Below the pieces are notes generated by a model. It saw only the letters and a list, made by a program, of their open reading frames with translations. It searched no databases and was not told the origin of the DNA. This document shows, one piece after another, positions 33,220 to 41,535 of a stretch of DNA of 41,535 nt. Position 1 is the stretch's first letter; each line of letters opens with the position of its first letter. A program made the translations under genes and the position numbers. This DNA is from an uncultured Pelagibacteraceae bacterium. Its GTDB lineage: Bacteria; Pseudomonadota; Alphaproteobacteria; Pelagibacterales; Pelagibacteraceae. The DNA is taken from contig CACGIZ010000009.1 in assembly GCA_902573235.1 (NCBI GenBank), forward strand, positions 1-41,535. Reading direction: 5' to 3'.

Positions 33220-34209
33220 ATGATTACAGGTAAATTTCCAAGTTTAAGACTAAGACGAAGTAGAAAAAACAATTGGTCTAGAAGATTAATAGAGGAAAAC
33301 AACCTTACATCAAGTGACTTTGTATTACCATTATTTTTGATTGAAGGGAAAAATAAGAAACAATCTATCAAATCAATGCCAGGAGTTTATAGATATTCAT
33401 TGGATAAAATAAACTTTGTGGTTGATAAAGCTATTAAAAATGGTTTGCCGATGGTTGCTTTATTTCCTTACACAAATCCTAGAAAAAAAAATCATTTAGG
33501 TACGGAGTCTTTGAACGAAGACAATCTAGTTTGTAAAGCCCTTAGATCAATTAAGAAAAAATATAAAAATGAAATTGGAATTATGTGTGATGTTGCATTA
33601 GATCCTTATACATCACATGGTCATGATGGGTTATTGAGAGGAAAATATGTGTTGAATGATGAAACAATTAAAATTCTGATTAATCAATCTCTCTTACAAG
33701 CTCAGATGGGTTGCGATGTTTTAGCTCCATCTGATATGATGGATGGTAGAATTGGAGAAATCAGAAAAAGTCTTGATAAAAATGGTTTTAAAATGACACA
33801 AATTTTATCTTATGCAGTTAAATATGCATCTAGTTTCTATGGACCTTTCAGAGAAGCTGTTGGTACTAAAGGTTTATTAAAAACAGATAAAAAAAACTAT
33901 CAAATGGATTTTAGAAATAGCAATGAAGCTCTGAGAGAAGTCGCTTTAGATATAAAAGAAGGCGCAGATATGGTTATGGTAAAGCCTGGTTTACCATATC
34001 TAGACATTATCAAATTAATAAAAGAAAATTTTAAAATACCTGTATTGGCTTATCAAGTTTCGGGTGAATATAGCTTATTATCTCATGGGATAAAAAAAGG
34101 ACTCTTTGATAAAAGTATCATATTAGAAAGTCTAATCTCATTTAAACGATCAGGCGCAAATGCTATAGTTAGTTATTATGCTGACAAACTTGATGAGATA
34201 TTAAAGTAA
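33220..34209 (+). CDS. hemB: Delta-aminolevulinic acid dehydratase (porphobilinogen synthase)
   Basis: Condenses two 5-aminolevulinates to porphobilinogen in heme biosynthesis. The 329-residue protein is complete. The two active-site lysines are Lys201 (ILSYAVKYASSFYGPFREA) and Lys255 (VMVKPGLPYLD). The metal-loop region is CDVALDPYTSHGHDG (123-137), where the zinc-type cysteine triad (CDVCLCEYTSHGHCG in E. coli) is reduced to a single Cys, which suggests a non-zinc (Mg-type) enzyme, as in many alphaproteobacteria. It is divergent from the dioxygenase gene across 91 nt and abuts recO at its 3' end (34209/34210). Confidence 0.96.
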   Translation: MITGKFPSLRLRRSRKNNWSRRLIEENNLTSSDFVLPLFLIEGKNKKQSIKSMPGVYRYSLDKINFVVDKAIKNGLPMVALFPYTNPRKKNHLGTESLNEDNLVCKALRSIKKKYKNEIGIMCDVALDPYTSHGHDGLLRGKYVLNDETIKILINQSLLQAQMGCDVLAPSDMMDGRIGEIRKSLDKNGFKMTQILSYAVKYASSFYGPFREAVGTKGLLKTDKKNYQMDFRNSNEALREVALDIKEGADMVMVKPGLPYLDIIKLIKENFKIPVLAYQVSGEYSLLSHGIKKGLFDKSIILESLISFKRSGANAIVSYYADKLDEILK

Positions 34210-34890
34210 CTATTTTAGAGTATTGATAAATTGTATTCTACTAACAGGTTGATTTAAATTATTTGGTTTCAAAATAGATTTTTCCAAATAATCACTAACT
34301 AATTTCAATCCATTTTTTAAAGTTTCTATATCTTCAGTGGATTGTGTCTTTTCGACTAAAAAATTTGGAATTATTTTCTTTTGTATGGAAGATTTAGCTA
34401 CATATTGATATTTATTTCCAGTTTCTCTTTTATCTACTAAATCTTTAAATTGTAGATCATAACCTAAAGCTTTAAATAATTCTAATTCCCAAAAAATATA
34501 ATCTTTAATCCAATCATCTTTTTTTAATAAATTGAAAAAATCATCTATCAATAAATAAATAGAAAGGTTTTGTTGTGACTCAGCAGTTAATAGTTTGATA
34601 AGATTCATGGCACATGAAATACATGATAATTTTTGATGGTTATCAAAATAAAATGGAGATAGTGCCTGATATATTTCAATTTTGAAATAGCCAAGTTTCT
34701 CTCTTGATTTTGCGGTGTAATTTACAAATATTTTATTACCTATTTGAAGATAATTTTTAATCTTTTTTGAAGTACCACCAAAAATTATACCCGAAACTTT
34801 TCCGTGTTTTTCTGTAAATATTTCAACAATTAATGAATTTTCATTATACTTATTTTTTGAAAGCAAAAACCCTATATCATCCCAATTCAT
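34210..34890 (-). CDS. recO: DNA repair protein RecO
   Basis: Helps load RecA onto SSB-coated DNA in the RecFOR pathway. The 226-residue protein begins WDDIGFLLSKNKYNENSLIV (OB-fold domain) and continues with EKHGKVSGIIFGGTSKKIKN. The helical C-terminal domain has CISCAMNLIKLLTAES and FWELELFKALGYDLQF. The zinc-binding cysteines found in some RecO are not evident. It overlaps rnc by 4 nt; in many relatives era lies between them, and it is absent here. Confidence 0.9.
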   Translation of the reverse strand: MNWDDIGFLLSKNKYNENSLIVEIFTEKHGKVSGIIFGGTSKKIKNYLQIGNKIFVNYTAKSREKLGYFKIEIYQALSPFYFDNHQKLSCISCAMNLIKLLTAESQQNLSIYLLIDDFFNLLKKDDWIKDYIFWELELFKALGYDLQFKDLVDKRETGNKYQYVAKSSIQKKIIPNFLVEKTQSTEDIETLKNGLKLVSDYLEKSILKPNNLNQPVSRIQFINTLK

Positions 34891-35555
34891 AACTTTTTAA
34901 TATTTTTTAAACATAATATTGCAGCATTTTGCTCAGCGTCTTTTTTCGATTTTCCTTCTCCTAAATACGATTTAGAGTCAACTAACTTAACACTTACTTT
35001 AATCAAAGGTTTATGTCTTGGACCTGTATTAGAAATTAGTTTATATATAGGTAATTTTTTAAATCTTTTTAAAGAAAATTCTTGTAGTTTGGTTTTAGCA
35101 TCTATCTGTGTAATTTCACTTTTTTTTATATGGTCTGACCAAAGATCTAATATAATTTTTTCAGCAATATTAAAACCTTTATCAAGATAAATAGATCCAA
35201 TTAATGCTTCGCAACTGTCAGCTAAAACTTTATCTTCAATAAAATTTTTTTTTCTTTTAGATGCAAATGTTAATATATAATTTTGTAGACCAATATCTTT
35301 TGCAACATCTAAGCATGTTTTTTTATTGACTAAGGATGCGAATTTCTTGTCTAATATTCCCTCTTTTTCATGTGGATATATTTCAAGGAGTTTTTTGGCT
35401 ATTACTAATCCTAAAACACGATCTCCAAGAAACTCGATTTTCTCGTTATTTTTTTCTTTATCAAAGCTTTTATGAGTTAATGATCTAATTAATAAATCTT
35501 TATTTTTAAAATCTATCTTAATTTTTTTTTCCAATGTTTGATAATCAATTTTCAT
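34887..35555 (-). CDS. rnc: Ribonuclease III
   Basis: Double-strand-specific RNase that processes rRNA and structured mRNAs. The 222-residue protein has the signature NEKIEFLGDRVLGL (37-50, catalytic Glu41 and Asp45 region), then KVLADSCEALIGSIYLDKGF with the second acidic pair. A C-terminal dsRNA-binding domain (about 150-222) includes TKLQEFSLKRFKKLPIYKLI and KSKKDAEQNAAILCL. It shares one base with lepB and overlaps recO by 4 nt. Confidence 0.96.
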   Translation of the reverse strand: MKIDYQTLEKKIKIDFKNKDLLIRSLTHKSFDKEKNNEKIEFLGDRVLGLVIAKKLLEIYPHEKEGILDKKFASLVNKKTCLDVAKDIGLQNYILTFASKRKKNFIEDKVLADSCEALIGSIYLDKGFNIAEKIILDLWSDHIKKSEITQIDAKTKLQEFSLKRFKKLPIYKLISNTGPRHKPLIKVSVKLVDSKSYLGEGKSKKDAEQNAAILCLKNIKKL

Positions 35556-36289
35556 TATCTTATTCTCTTAAAAAATCTATCAATTCTTAAAGACTTATTC
35601 CATTTCCAAAAATAAAAAATACTTCCTTCAGATCTATCTGATGAAAAAAAGATAAATTGTGCTTTTCCAACTAAATTATCTTTATGTACATAACCTACAC
35701 TAGATAAAAATCTACTATCCTTTGAACAATCTCTGTTATCTCCTAAAAAAAAATAATGATTTTTAGGAACAGTAAAAATATTAGAATTTTGAAAGGGAAA
35801 TTCTTTTGAGTAAACTGAAATATATTTTCTTTTATTAGGCAATATCTCTTCGAATGTAAATACATCCATGCTTTTTTTACCACAAAAAACTTTTTTAGTT
35901 TTTGACAATTTTGATTTAATAATTTCACTTTTATTTAAATATAAGTTTGCATCAATAAACTGAATTTGATCTCCAGGAATTCCAATTAAACGTTTGATAT
36001 AATCTGTCCTATTATCTGCAGGTGTTTTGAATACAACGACATCACCTCTTTCTGGCTCTGAAAAAAATAATCTTCCTTTAAATAAAGGAGGACTGAAAGG
36101 AAAAGAATGTTTGCTGTAACCATATGAATATTTTGTTACAAAAAGTCTATCACCTATTAACAAATTTGGTTCCATAGATGAAGATGGTATATAAAATGGC
36201 TGAATAAATAATGATCTTATAACCACAGCAATTATTAGTGCATAAAAAAGTGTCTTTATATTTTCATATATAAAATTTTTATTAAACAT
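35555..36289 (-). CDS. lepB: Signal peptidase I
   Basis: Membrane-bound serine/lysine protease that cleaves signal peptides on the periplasmic side. The 244-residue protein has an N-terminal helix (about 11-27, LFYALIIAVVIRSLFIQ). The catalytic Ser38 is in IPSSSMEPNLLIGD, box C/D in RGDVVVFKTPADNR, the general-base Lys99 in YIKRLIGIPGD, and box E in FLGDNRDCSKDSR. It is in the conserved acpS-lepB-rnc block with 1-base overlaps at both ends. Confidence 0.96.
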   Translation of the reverse strand: MFNKNFIYENIKTLFYALIIAVVIRSLFIQPFYIPSSSMEPNLLIGDRLFVTKYSYGYSKHSFPFSPPLFKGRLFFSEPERGDVVVFKTPADNRTDYIKRLIGIPGDQIQFIDANLYLNKSEIIKSKLSKTKKVFCGKKSMDVFTFEEILPNKRKYISVYSKEFPFQNSNIFTVPKNHYFFLGDNRDCSKDSRFLSSVGYVHKDNLVGKAQFIFFSSDRSEGSIFYFWKWNKSLRIDRFFKRIR

Positions 36290-36675
36290 TATCTAGTTTG
36301 TATTATTGTAAATGCTATTGAATAATCTTTTTCATCAGAAATTGAAAGAAACAAATTATATTTTTTGATTTTAAAAATTTTATTAATTATTTTGTCAATT
36401 TTTTTTGATTTAATATAAAAAGGTTTTCCCATTTTATCATTTAAAATTTCAATATCTTTTAAATTCAAATTGTTCCGAAATCCGGTACCCAATGATTTAG
36501 CAAATGCTTCTTTAGCTGCAAATCTTTTGCTAAAAAAATTAGATTTATTTGATAATTTTTGAGATAATCTTATTTCCTCTTTACCAAAAGTTCTGTTAAT
36601 AAAATCTTTATCTTTTATTAATTTTCTAATTCTAATATTTTGTATTATGTCAATTCCAATACCTAAAATTTTCAT
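36289..36675 (-). CDS. acpS: Holo-[acyl-carrier-protein] synthase
   Basis: Transfers phosphopantetheine from CoA to acyl carrier protein. The 128-residue protein has the two metal-binding motifs, GIGIDIIQNIRIRKL (Asp9) and FSKRFAAKEAFAKSLG (Glu56), and the following GTGFRN. Length is standard. It ends in the ATG of lepB (1-base overlap) and starts 1 nt after pdxJ. Confidence 0.95.
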   Translation of the reverse strand: MKILGIGIDIIQNIRIRKLIKDKDFINRTFGKEEIRLSQKLSNKSNFFSKRFAAKEAFAKSLGTGFRNNLNLKDIEILNDKMGKPFYIKSKKIDKIINKIFKIKKYNLFLSISDEKDYSIAFTIIQTR

Positions 36676-36676
36676 A

Positions 36677-37396
36677 TCAATTTTTTAAGATCTTTTTAAA
36701 TTTTTGAACAACCTTTTGTAAACCAAAAAAAACTGACTCTCCTATGATAAAATGACCAATATTAAATTCTTCTATTTCTTTAATCTTATTTAATATTTTT
36801 GTTGTTTTATAATCTAAACCATGACCAGCGTGAACTTCTATGCCGAAATTTTTGGCTAAAATTGAACATCTAATAATTCTTTTTAATTCATTTGAGTATT
36901 TTTTTTTATGTTTTATCAGGTTAGACAAATGGCCTGTATGTATTTCAATACAGTCTGTATTTAACTCTCTAGCAATTCTAATATCATTAATATTTGGATT
37001 AACGAACAAACTAGTTCTAATTTTTTTTTTCTTAAATTTTGAAATAATTCTTTTTAAATTTTTCTTATTTTTTTTTAGATTTAATCCACCTTCTGTAGTT
37101 ATTTCTTTTCTATTTTCTGGGACAATACAAATAAAGTCAGGTTTTATACTCAGGGCTTTATTGACTATATATTTATTAGTAGAAATTTCTAAATTTACCA
37201 ATAATCTTTTTATTGAACATATCTTTTTAGCATCTATATCATTTATATGTCTTCTATCTTCTCTTAAATGAATTGTTACTGAGTCTGCTCCAATTTTTTT
37301 GACAAATTTTGCTGCATAAATAGGATCTGGATGAAATTCACCACGAGCATTTCTTAAAGTTGCAACATGATCGATATTGATTCCCAAACGTTTCAC
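36677..37396 (-). CDS. pdxJ: Pyridoxine 5'-phosphate synthase
   Basis: Condenses 1-deoxyxylulose 5-phosphate and 3-amino-2-oxopropyl phosphate to pyridoxine 5'-phosphate. The 239-residue protein starts KRLGINIDHVATLRNARGEF, carries DSVTIHLREDRRHINDID, and shows FICIVPENRKEITTEGGLNL, the C-terminal EVHAGHGLDYKTTKIL and FNIGHFIIGESVFFGL, all PdxJ hallmarks. It overlaps pyrE by 4 nt. PLP enzymes MetY and GlyA are encoded nearby. Confidence 0.97.
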   Translation of the reverse strand: MKRLGINIDHVATLRNARGEFHPDPIYAAKFVKKIGADSVTIHLREDRRHINDIDAKKICSIKRLLVNLEISTNKYIVNKALSIKPDFICIVPENRKEITTEGGLNLKKNKKNLKRIISKFKKKKIRTSLFVNPNINDIRIARELNTDCIEIHTGHLSNLIKHKKKYSNELKRIIRCSILAKNFGIEVHAGHGLDYKTTKILNKIKEIEEFNIGHFIIGESVFFGLQKVVQKFKKILKN

Positions 37397-37980
37397 TTAA
37401 TATATCTACTTCCAGGAATTGTAATTGGAATTGATTTTAAATCTTTGGGTAATTGATTTTGTGTATATGTAGGTACATCAATTTTTAGGTGTGAAACAAT
37501 AGATTTTTTAATCTTTAGAGATTTTTTAGATGATCGATCAATTATAGTTGCGAACCCTAGAAGAGATGCTTTTGCCTTTTTAATTAATTTTACACATTCC
37601 AAACTTGATTTTCCTGTGGTGATAACATCTTCAATAATTAAAACTCTTGATCCTTTTTTTATCTTAAATCCTCTTCTAAGAGTAAATTTCCCTTTTACCC
37701 TTTCACAAAAAATAGTCTCCTTTTTTAAGAGTTTACCTATTTCATATCCGATAATTATACCACCTATAGCTGGAGCAAGTATAAGATCTATTTTTTTGAA
37801 TTTTTTTTTAATCTTTGTTGCTAATGATTTGCATATTTCTTCAGCCTTATAAGGGAAACTTAAGAGTTTTGCACACTGAATATATTTTGAAGAGTGTAAT
37901 CCTGAAGATAAAACAAAATGGCCTTCTAACAAAGCGTCAGTCTTTCTTAAAATATCTAAGGATTTTTTGTGTGAAAGCAT
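37393..37980 (-). CDS. pyrE: Orotate phosphoribosyltransferase
   Basis: Adds orotate to PRPP to make OMP in pyrimidine synthesis. The 195-residue protein has the PRPP-binding motif RVLIIEDVITTGKSSL (112-127) and the family N-terminal segment GHFVLSSGLHSSKYIQCA (20-37). Its start at 37980 lies 44 nt inside the 3' end of the rsh gene, an unusually long overlap. The conserved N-terminus begins only about 17 residues in, so a later start is possible but no other ATG fits as well. Confidence 0.93.
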   Translation of the reverse strand: MLSHKKSLDILRKTDALLEGHFVLSSGLHSSKYIQCAKLLSFPYKAEEICKSLATKIKKKFKKIDLILAPAIGGIIIGYEIGKLLKKETIFCERVKGKFTLRRGFKIKKGSRVLIIEDVITTGKSSLECVKLIKKAKASLLGFATIIDRSSKKSLKIKKSIVSHLKIDVPTYTQNQLPKDLKSIPITIPGSRYIK

Positions 37981-39682
37981 TTCTTTTATCTTCGTGTCTG
38001 ATTATCTTAAATTTTATACCTTTTTGTTTGAGCTCTGCAATAAAATTAGTAAAATTTTTAAGGTCTCGTATTATCAATTGAAATTTGAAATTGATATAAT
38101 TTGGGTTTTTTCCCACCATTTCTAAATTTGAAATATTCAATTTATGTTCTCCTATTAATGAACTTACATTTCCTAATTGACCAGGTTTATCAGGCAATGA
38201 AATCCATAATGTGGTATTATATTTTTTTATTCTTTCCTCTTTTTTTTCACCTTTGTCATGCCAATATTTTCTTATAGCTGATCTGGCTTTACCTGTTTTA
38301 GTTATAGGGATCCAATGCAAAGAAGGAGAATTATTTTTTGATGTAATTATTTTTACAGTATCACCATTTCTTAAAATACTTTGTAACTCACTTTTATTTC
38401 CGTTTATTTCACATCCTATAGCCGTATCACCAATTTTGGTATGGACAGCATAGGCAAAATCAATTGGAGTAGCATCTTTTGGAAGTTTAATAACTGATCC
38501 CTTAGGAGTGAAACAAAAAACATTTTCTTGAAACATTTGTAATTTTGTATACTCGTATGAATGTTCTGGGTTTTCATTTTTTTCTATAATTTCGACAAGA
38601 TCTTTTAACCAATCATATTCTTTCCATGTAAGTGAGTTAATCTTTTCAGATGATTTATACTGCCAATGAGAAGCGATACCTCTTTCAGCAAAATCATGCA
38701 TTTCTCTTGTTCTAATTTGAATCTCTATAGGTTTTTTATATGAACCAATAACTGATGTGTGAATTGATTTATAACCATTTATTTTAGGTGATGAAATATA
38801 GTCTTTAAATTTACCAGGTATACAATTCCATTGTTTATGTAATATTCCTAGAGTTTTGTAACAATCATCTATGCTTTCTACAATAATTCTAAAACCTATA
38901 ATGTCTGTTATTTGTTCAAGTGAAACTCTTTTTTTTTGGACTTTTCTCCATATTGAAAATGGTGTCTTTTCCCTTCCATAGATTTGTGAGTTAATATTAT
39001 TTTCTTTTAAAAAACTTTTTAACTCAACTGATAAAGTCCGAAATATATCTTTTTTATCTAACTTTATTTCGTCTAATCTTTTTTGTATCAACTTTCTTGC
39101 GTCATAGTTGAGAACCTCAAATGAAAGATCTTCAAGTTCATCTCTAATTCTATGCATTCCCATTCTATCAGCTAAAGGTGCATAAATTTCCATTGTTTCT
39201 TGCGCAATTCTTTTTCTTTTATCTTCTTTAGAAATTGCTTTTATTGTTCTCATATTGTGTAAGCGATCAGCAATTTTAACTAACAAAACTCTTATATCTT
39301 TTGAAGTTGCTAAAATTAATTTTCTAAAATTTTCTGCTTTAGAATTAGAAGTTGCGGTGTTTTCAAATACTGAGATTTTTGTTACACCATCAACTAAATC
39401 AGCAACTTCATCACCGAATTCACCTTTTATAGTTTCATAAGTAGCAAATGTGTCTTCAATTGTATCATGTAATAATCCTGTCGTAATTGTTGCGCTGTCT
39501 AATTTTAAATCTGTAAGAATATTTGCAACTTCAATTGGATGAACAGAATAAGGATCGCCCGAAGCTCTTTTTTGATTGCTGTGGGCTTTAACAGCAAAAT
39601 GATATGCTTTATTTAATTTTTCAGGATTTAAAAACTTATTATATACCTTAACTTTATTAATTAATTCTTCTGAATTTAACAT
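37937..39682 (-). CDS. rsh: (p)ppGpp synthetase/hydrolase of the RelA/SpoT family, shortened C-terminus
   Basis: Makes and degrades the stringent alarmone. The 581-residue protein has an N-terminal HD hydrolase domain with His48 (YSVHPIEVA) and the HDTIED motif (72-77), a synthetase domain (about 200-340) with GREKTPFSIWRKVQKKRVSL and SPKINGYKSIHTSVIG, and a TGS domain (about 390-450, CFTPKGSVIKLPKDATPIDF). After TGS it passes within about 45 residues to a C-terminal ACT domain (TTLWISLPDKPGQLGNVSSL). The helical and zinc-finger regions of 700+ residue RSH proteins are missing. The 3' end overlaps pyrE by 44 nt. Confidence 0.93.
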   Translation of the reverse strand: MLNSEELINKVKVYNKFLNPEKLNKAYHFAVKAHSNQKRASGDPYSVHPIEVANILTDLKLDSATITTGLLHDTIEDTFATYETIKGEFGDEVADLVDGVTKISVFENTATSNSKAENFRKLILATSKDIRVLLVKIADRLHNMRTIKAISKEDKRKRIAQETMEIYAPLADRMGMHRIRDELEDLSFEVLNYDARKLIQKRLDEIKLDKKDIFRTLSVELKSFLKENNINSQIYGREKTPFSIWRKVQKKRVSLEQITDIIGFRIIVESIDDCYKTLGILHKQWNCIPGKFKDYISSPKINGYKSIHTSVIGSYKKPIEIQIRTREMHDFAERGIASHWQYKSSEKINSLTWKEYDWLKDLVEIIEKNENPEHSYEYTKLQMFQENVFCFTPKGSVIKLPKDATPIDFAYAVHTKIGDTAIGCEINGNKSELQSILRNGDTVKIITSKNNSPSLHWIPITKTGKARSAIRKYWHDKGEKKEERIKKYNTTLWISLPDKPGQLGNVSSLIGEHKLNISNLEMVGKNPNYINFKFQLIIRDLKNFTNFIAELKQKGIKFKIIRHEDKRNAFTQKILRYFKKD

Positions 39683-39704
39683 GATGATTACTATACCACT
39701 AAAT

Positions 39705-40256
39705 TTAAATTTGTTTAATAGATGTAATGTCTCTATTTGGTAGCGATAATATCAGTCTTTTAATATCAATTTTTGATATTGGATGTTTCCAAGCTTTATT
39801 TAATTCAAATAAGGGAAGAAGAACAAAATTACGGTTATGCATTCTTGGATGAGGTAAAAATATACCTGAATTTGAGTACTTTTTTTGATAATCTAATACA
39901 TCAATATCACATTCACGTGGGGCATTTTTGGATCTTTTTTTTCTTCCTAAATTAATTTCAATTTTTTTACACACTTTAAGTAATTCAAATGGAGTTAATT
40001 TTGTAGATACCATTGAAACAATATTAAGAAATTTTGGTTTTTTTGGATCAGGCCACGATAAACTCTCATAATAATTAGATGATTTTAATATCTCAACATG
40101 ATTTTCAATTAAAAGAAATTTGGCTTTTTCTATATTATTTCTTTTATTTCCTAAATTAGAGCCGATTCCTAGGAAAATAGATTTAGCTTGATTTTCTAAT
40201 GTATCTTGCCTTATCACGGTTCCAATCTCTATTTTTTTTTGTTTGTCTTTTATCAT
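39705..40256 (-). CDS. folK: 2-amino-4-hydroxy-6-hydroxymethyldihydropteridine pyrophosphokinase
   Basis: Transfers pyrophosphate from ATP to the pterin in folate synthesis. The core begins at [20 protein letters not shown], continues with [40 protein letters not shown] (substrate and Mg binding) and [19 protein letters not shown]. The longest frame starts with the ATG at 40256, giving 183 residues and about 25 extra N-terminal residues before the core. That start lies 74 nt inside smpB, so it may be wrong. A GTG at 40215-40217 is an alternative. The family call is firm; the start is uncertain. Confidence 0.92.
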   Translation of the reverse strand: MIKDKQKKIEIGTVIRQDTLENQAKSIFLGIGSNLGNKRNNIEKAKFLLIENHVEILKSSNYYESLSWPDPKKPKFLNIVSMVSTKLTPFELLKVCKKIEINLGRKKRSKNAPRECDIDVLDYQKKYSNSGIFLPHPRMHNRNFVLLPLFELNKAWKHPISKIDIKRLILSLPNRDITSIKQI

Positions 40257-40656
40257 ATTGTTTTTTTCCTTTAGCTATAGCTAATTCAATTTTAGCTTTA
40301 CCTTTTTTAAAATACATTTTTGTAGGAACAATAGTAAATCCTTCGCGTTGTATCTTTCCAATTATTTTGTTTATTTCCCTTTTTTTTAGTAAAAGTTTTC
40401 TTTGATCCATTGGATTATGATTTGAATAACTAGCTTGTTTATAGGATGCTATATGAGAGTTTATCAAAATTATTTCACCATTTTTTTCAACAGCATAAGA
40501 GTCAGCAATATTAATTTTTCCGTCTCGTATTGATTTTATTTCTGAACCTTTGAGAACTATTCCAGCTTCCAATAAATCCTCAAAAAAATAATTAAAACTA
40601 GCTTTTCTATTTATACAAATTATCTTCAAACCAGAAATGGTTTTTTTAATCATCAA
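40183..40656 (-). CDS. smpB: SsrA-binding protein SmpB
   Basis: Binds tmRNA and delivers it to stalled ribosomes. The 157-residue protein has the SmpB fold: [20 protein letters not shown], then [32 protein letters not shown] and a basic C-terminal tail ([20 protein letters not shown]). It overlaps dapA by 4 nt upstream and folK downstream. The presence of smpB implies a tmRNA gene elsewhere in the genome. Confidence 0.96.
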   Translation of the reverse strand: MMIKKTISGLKIICINRKASFNYFFEDLLEAGIVLKGSEIKSIRDGKINIADSYAVEKNGEIILINSHIASYKQASYSNHNPMDQRKLLLKKREINKIIGKIQREGFTIVPTKMYFKKGKAKIELAIAKGKKQYDKRQTKKNRDWNRDKARYIRKSS

Positions 40657-41534
40657 ATTAATTTTGCAGATACGAGTGCTTTTTTTACAATATTCTTTGT
40701 ATCATCAGTCACTTTGACTAATGGTAATCTGACATGATCATCACATAAATCTAATAGTTTTGCCGCATATTTTACTGGACTTGGATTGCTCTCAACAAAC
40801 ATAGCATGATGAATTGGTTGTAGGACTTCGTTTAATCGTTCAGCCTCTTTTTTTTCGCTTTCATTTTCAGATATTGATAATTTTTGAAAATCTGAACAAA
40901 GTTTTGGAGCAATATTTGCTGTAACACTTATAGCGCCCACGCCTCCTCTTCTATTAAACTCTAATGCGTTATCATCATTTCCTGTAAGTTGAATAAAATC
41001 TTTTCCCAATTTTTTTGAAGTTTCCTTTACTCTATTCAGATCTCCTGTCGCATCTTTAACACCAACTATATTCTTTAATTCATATAATCTTGCCATTGTA
41101 TCAACAGACATGTCTATTACTGATCGACCAGGAATATTATAAATTATAATAGGAATACCACACTTGTCATTTATAGCTTTATAGTGTTGATATAATCCTT
41201 CCTGAGTTGGTTTATTATAATATGGTGTAACTACAAGTGCTCCATTTGATCCTATTTTTTCTGCATGAGTAGTTAATGAAATAGCCTCTTCAGTAGAATT
41301 TGAGCCTGTTCCTGCAAAAACTGGTAATTTACCCCCACTTTCTTTAACACATAATTCTATAACTTTTTCATGTTCGTCATGGCTCAGTGTAGGAGATTCA
41401 CCTGTTGTTCCAGCCGGAACTAAGCCATTGGTACCATTTTCGATATGAAAATGAATTAACTTGATATAAGTTTCCTCATCAAGTTTATCATTTTTAAACG
41501 GAGTGACTAAAGCTACATTTGAACCTTTAAACAT
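40653..41534 (-). CDS. dapA: 4-hydroxy-tetrahydrodipicolinate synthase
   Basis: Condenses pyruvate and aspartate-4-semialdehyde, the first committed step of lysine and diaminopimelate synthesis; it shares its substrate with homoserine dehydrogenase. The 293-residue protein is complete, with its ATG at the last bases of the window. Motifs: [18 protein letters not shown] (Thr43-Thr44), [13 protein letters not shown], Tyr132 in [10 protein letters not shown] and the Schiff-base Lys160 in GVKDATGDL. The promoter is outside the window. It overlaps smpB by 4 nt. Confidence 0.96.
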   Translation of the reverse strand: MFKGSNVALVTPFKNDKLDEETYIKLIHFHIENGTNGLVPAGTTGESPTLSHDEHEKVIELCVKESGGKLPVFAGTGSNSTEEAISLTTHAEKIGSNGALVVTPYYNKPTQEGLYQHYKAINDKCGIPIIIYNIPGRSVIDMSVDTMARLYELKNIVGVKDATGDLNRVKETSKKLGKDFIQLTGNDDNALEFNRRGGVGAISVTANIAPKLCSDFQKLSISENESEKKEAERLNEVLQPIHHAMFVESNPSPVKYAAKLLDLCDDHVRLPLVKVTDDTKNIVKKALVSAKLI

Positions 41535-41535
41535 A

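Noticed and set aside
36840..37271. 143-residue plus-strand hydrophobic open frame opposite pdxJ
   Set aside because: The Phe/Leu richness is the mirror of lysine codons in pdxJ; pdxJ motifs are unambiguous.

Overview
The window looks like a piece of a SAR11-clade (Pelagibacterales, Alphaproteobacteria) chromosome. The evidence is very high A+T by eye, lysine- and isoleucine-rich proteins, extremely tight gene packing, an NDUFS4-type complex I subunit, a K+-insensitive membrane pyrophosphatase, and a SAM-II/SAM-V riboswitch pair in front of metY, an arrangement known from SAR11. This placement is inference from gene content; no 16S gene is present.

Layout. 1-3.65 kb: the 5' part of nhaA and a zinc-ribbon membrane protein (both minus), then tRNA-Pro, an NDUFS4-like subunit, an SbmA/BacA-like transporter, glpX and tRNA-Glu (all plus). 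3.66-10.5 kb: an accessory glycan island starting 12 nt after tRNA-Glu, with a GIY-YIG protein, a double-domain glycosyltransferase, a Gmd-like NDP-sugar dehydratase, a GT4 enzyme, a GT9-like enzyme, a Frag1/DRAM-like membrane protein and a DMT exporter. 10.5-11.8 kb: the most unusual part, with a 461-nt gene-poor stretch, a small MGMT-family gene preceded by a strongly structured RNA ending in an intrinsic terminator, a small membrane protein, and a lox/dif-like inverted repeat just upstream of a tyrosine recombinase. 12.7-17.75 kb (minus): FkbM methyltransferase, AEC transporter, homoserine dehydrogenase, a 53-residue lipoprotein, argC, rpsI and rplM. 17.75-19.3 kb: SAM-II/SAM-V leader and metY. 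19.3-25.7 kb: ctaA, a chorismate mutase domain protein, rpmG, a MerR regulator, an IHF/HU protein, plsX, rpmF, a CBP3-like chaperone, a BamE-like lipoprotein and hppA. 25.8-33.1 kb: a tight minus-strand operon, thiL-nusB-ribH-ribB(X)-ribE-ribD-nrdR-glyA-rpiB-dioxygenase. 33.2-41.5 kb: hemB on plus, then a minus-strand housekeeping run in transcription order dapA-smpB-folK-rsh-pyrE-pdxJ-acpS-lepB-rnc-recO.

How the genes work together. The core blocks supply riboflavin (ribH/B/E/D), one-carbon and sulfur-amino-acid metabolism (glyA, hom, metY under SAM control), arginine and lysine precursors (argC, dapA), heme (hemB, ctaA), and translation or RNA handling. Most neighbours overlap by 1-20 nt or abut, so translational coupling and read-through are expected. 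The best candidates for undescribed biology are the structured RNA at about 11242-11425 (minus) with the recombinase module beside it, and several altered proteins: NrdR with CxC zinc knuckles, RibB fused to a RibA-like domain without its zinc cysteines, and a short RSH protein.
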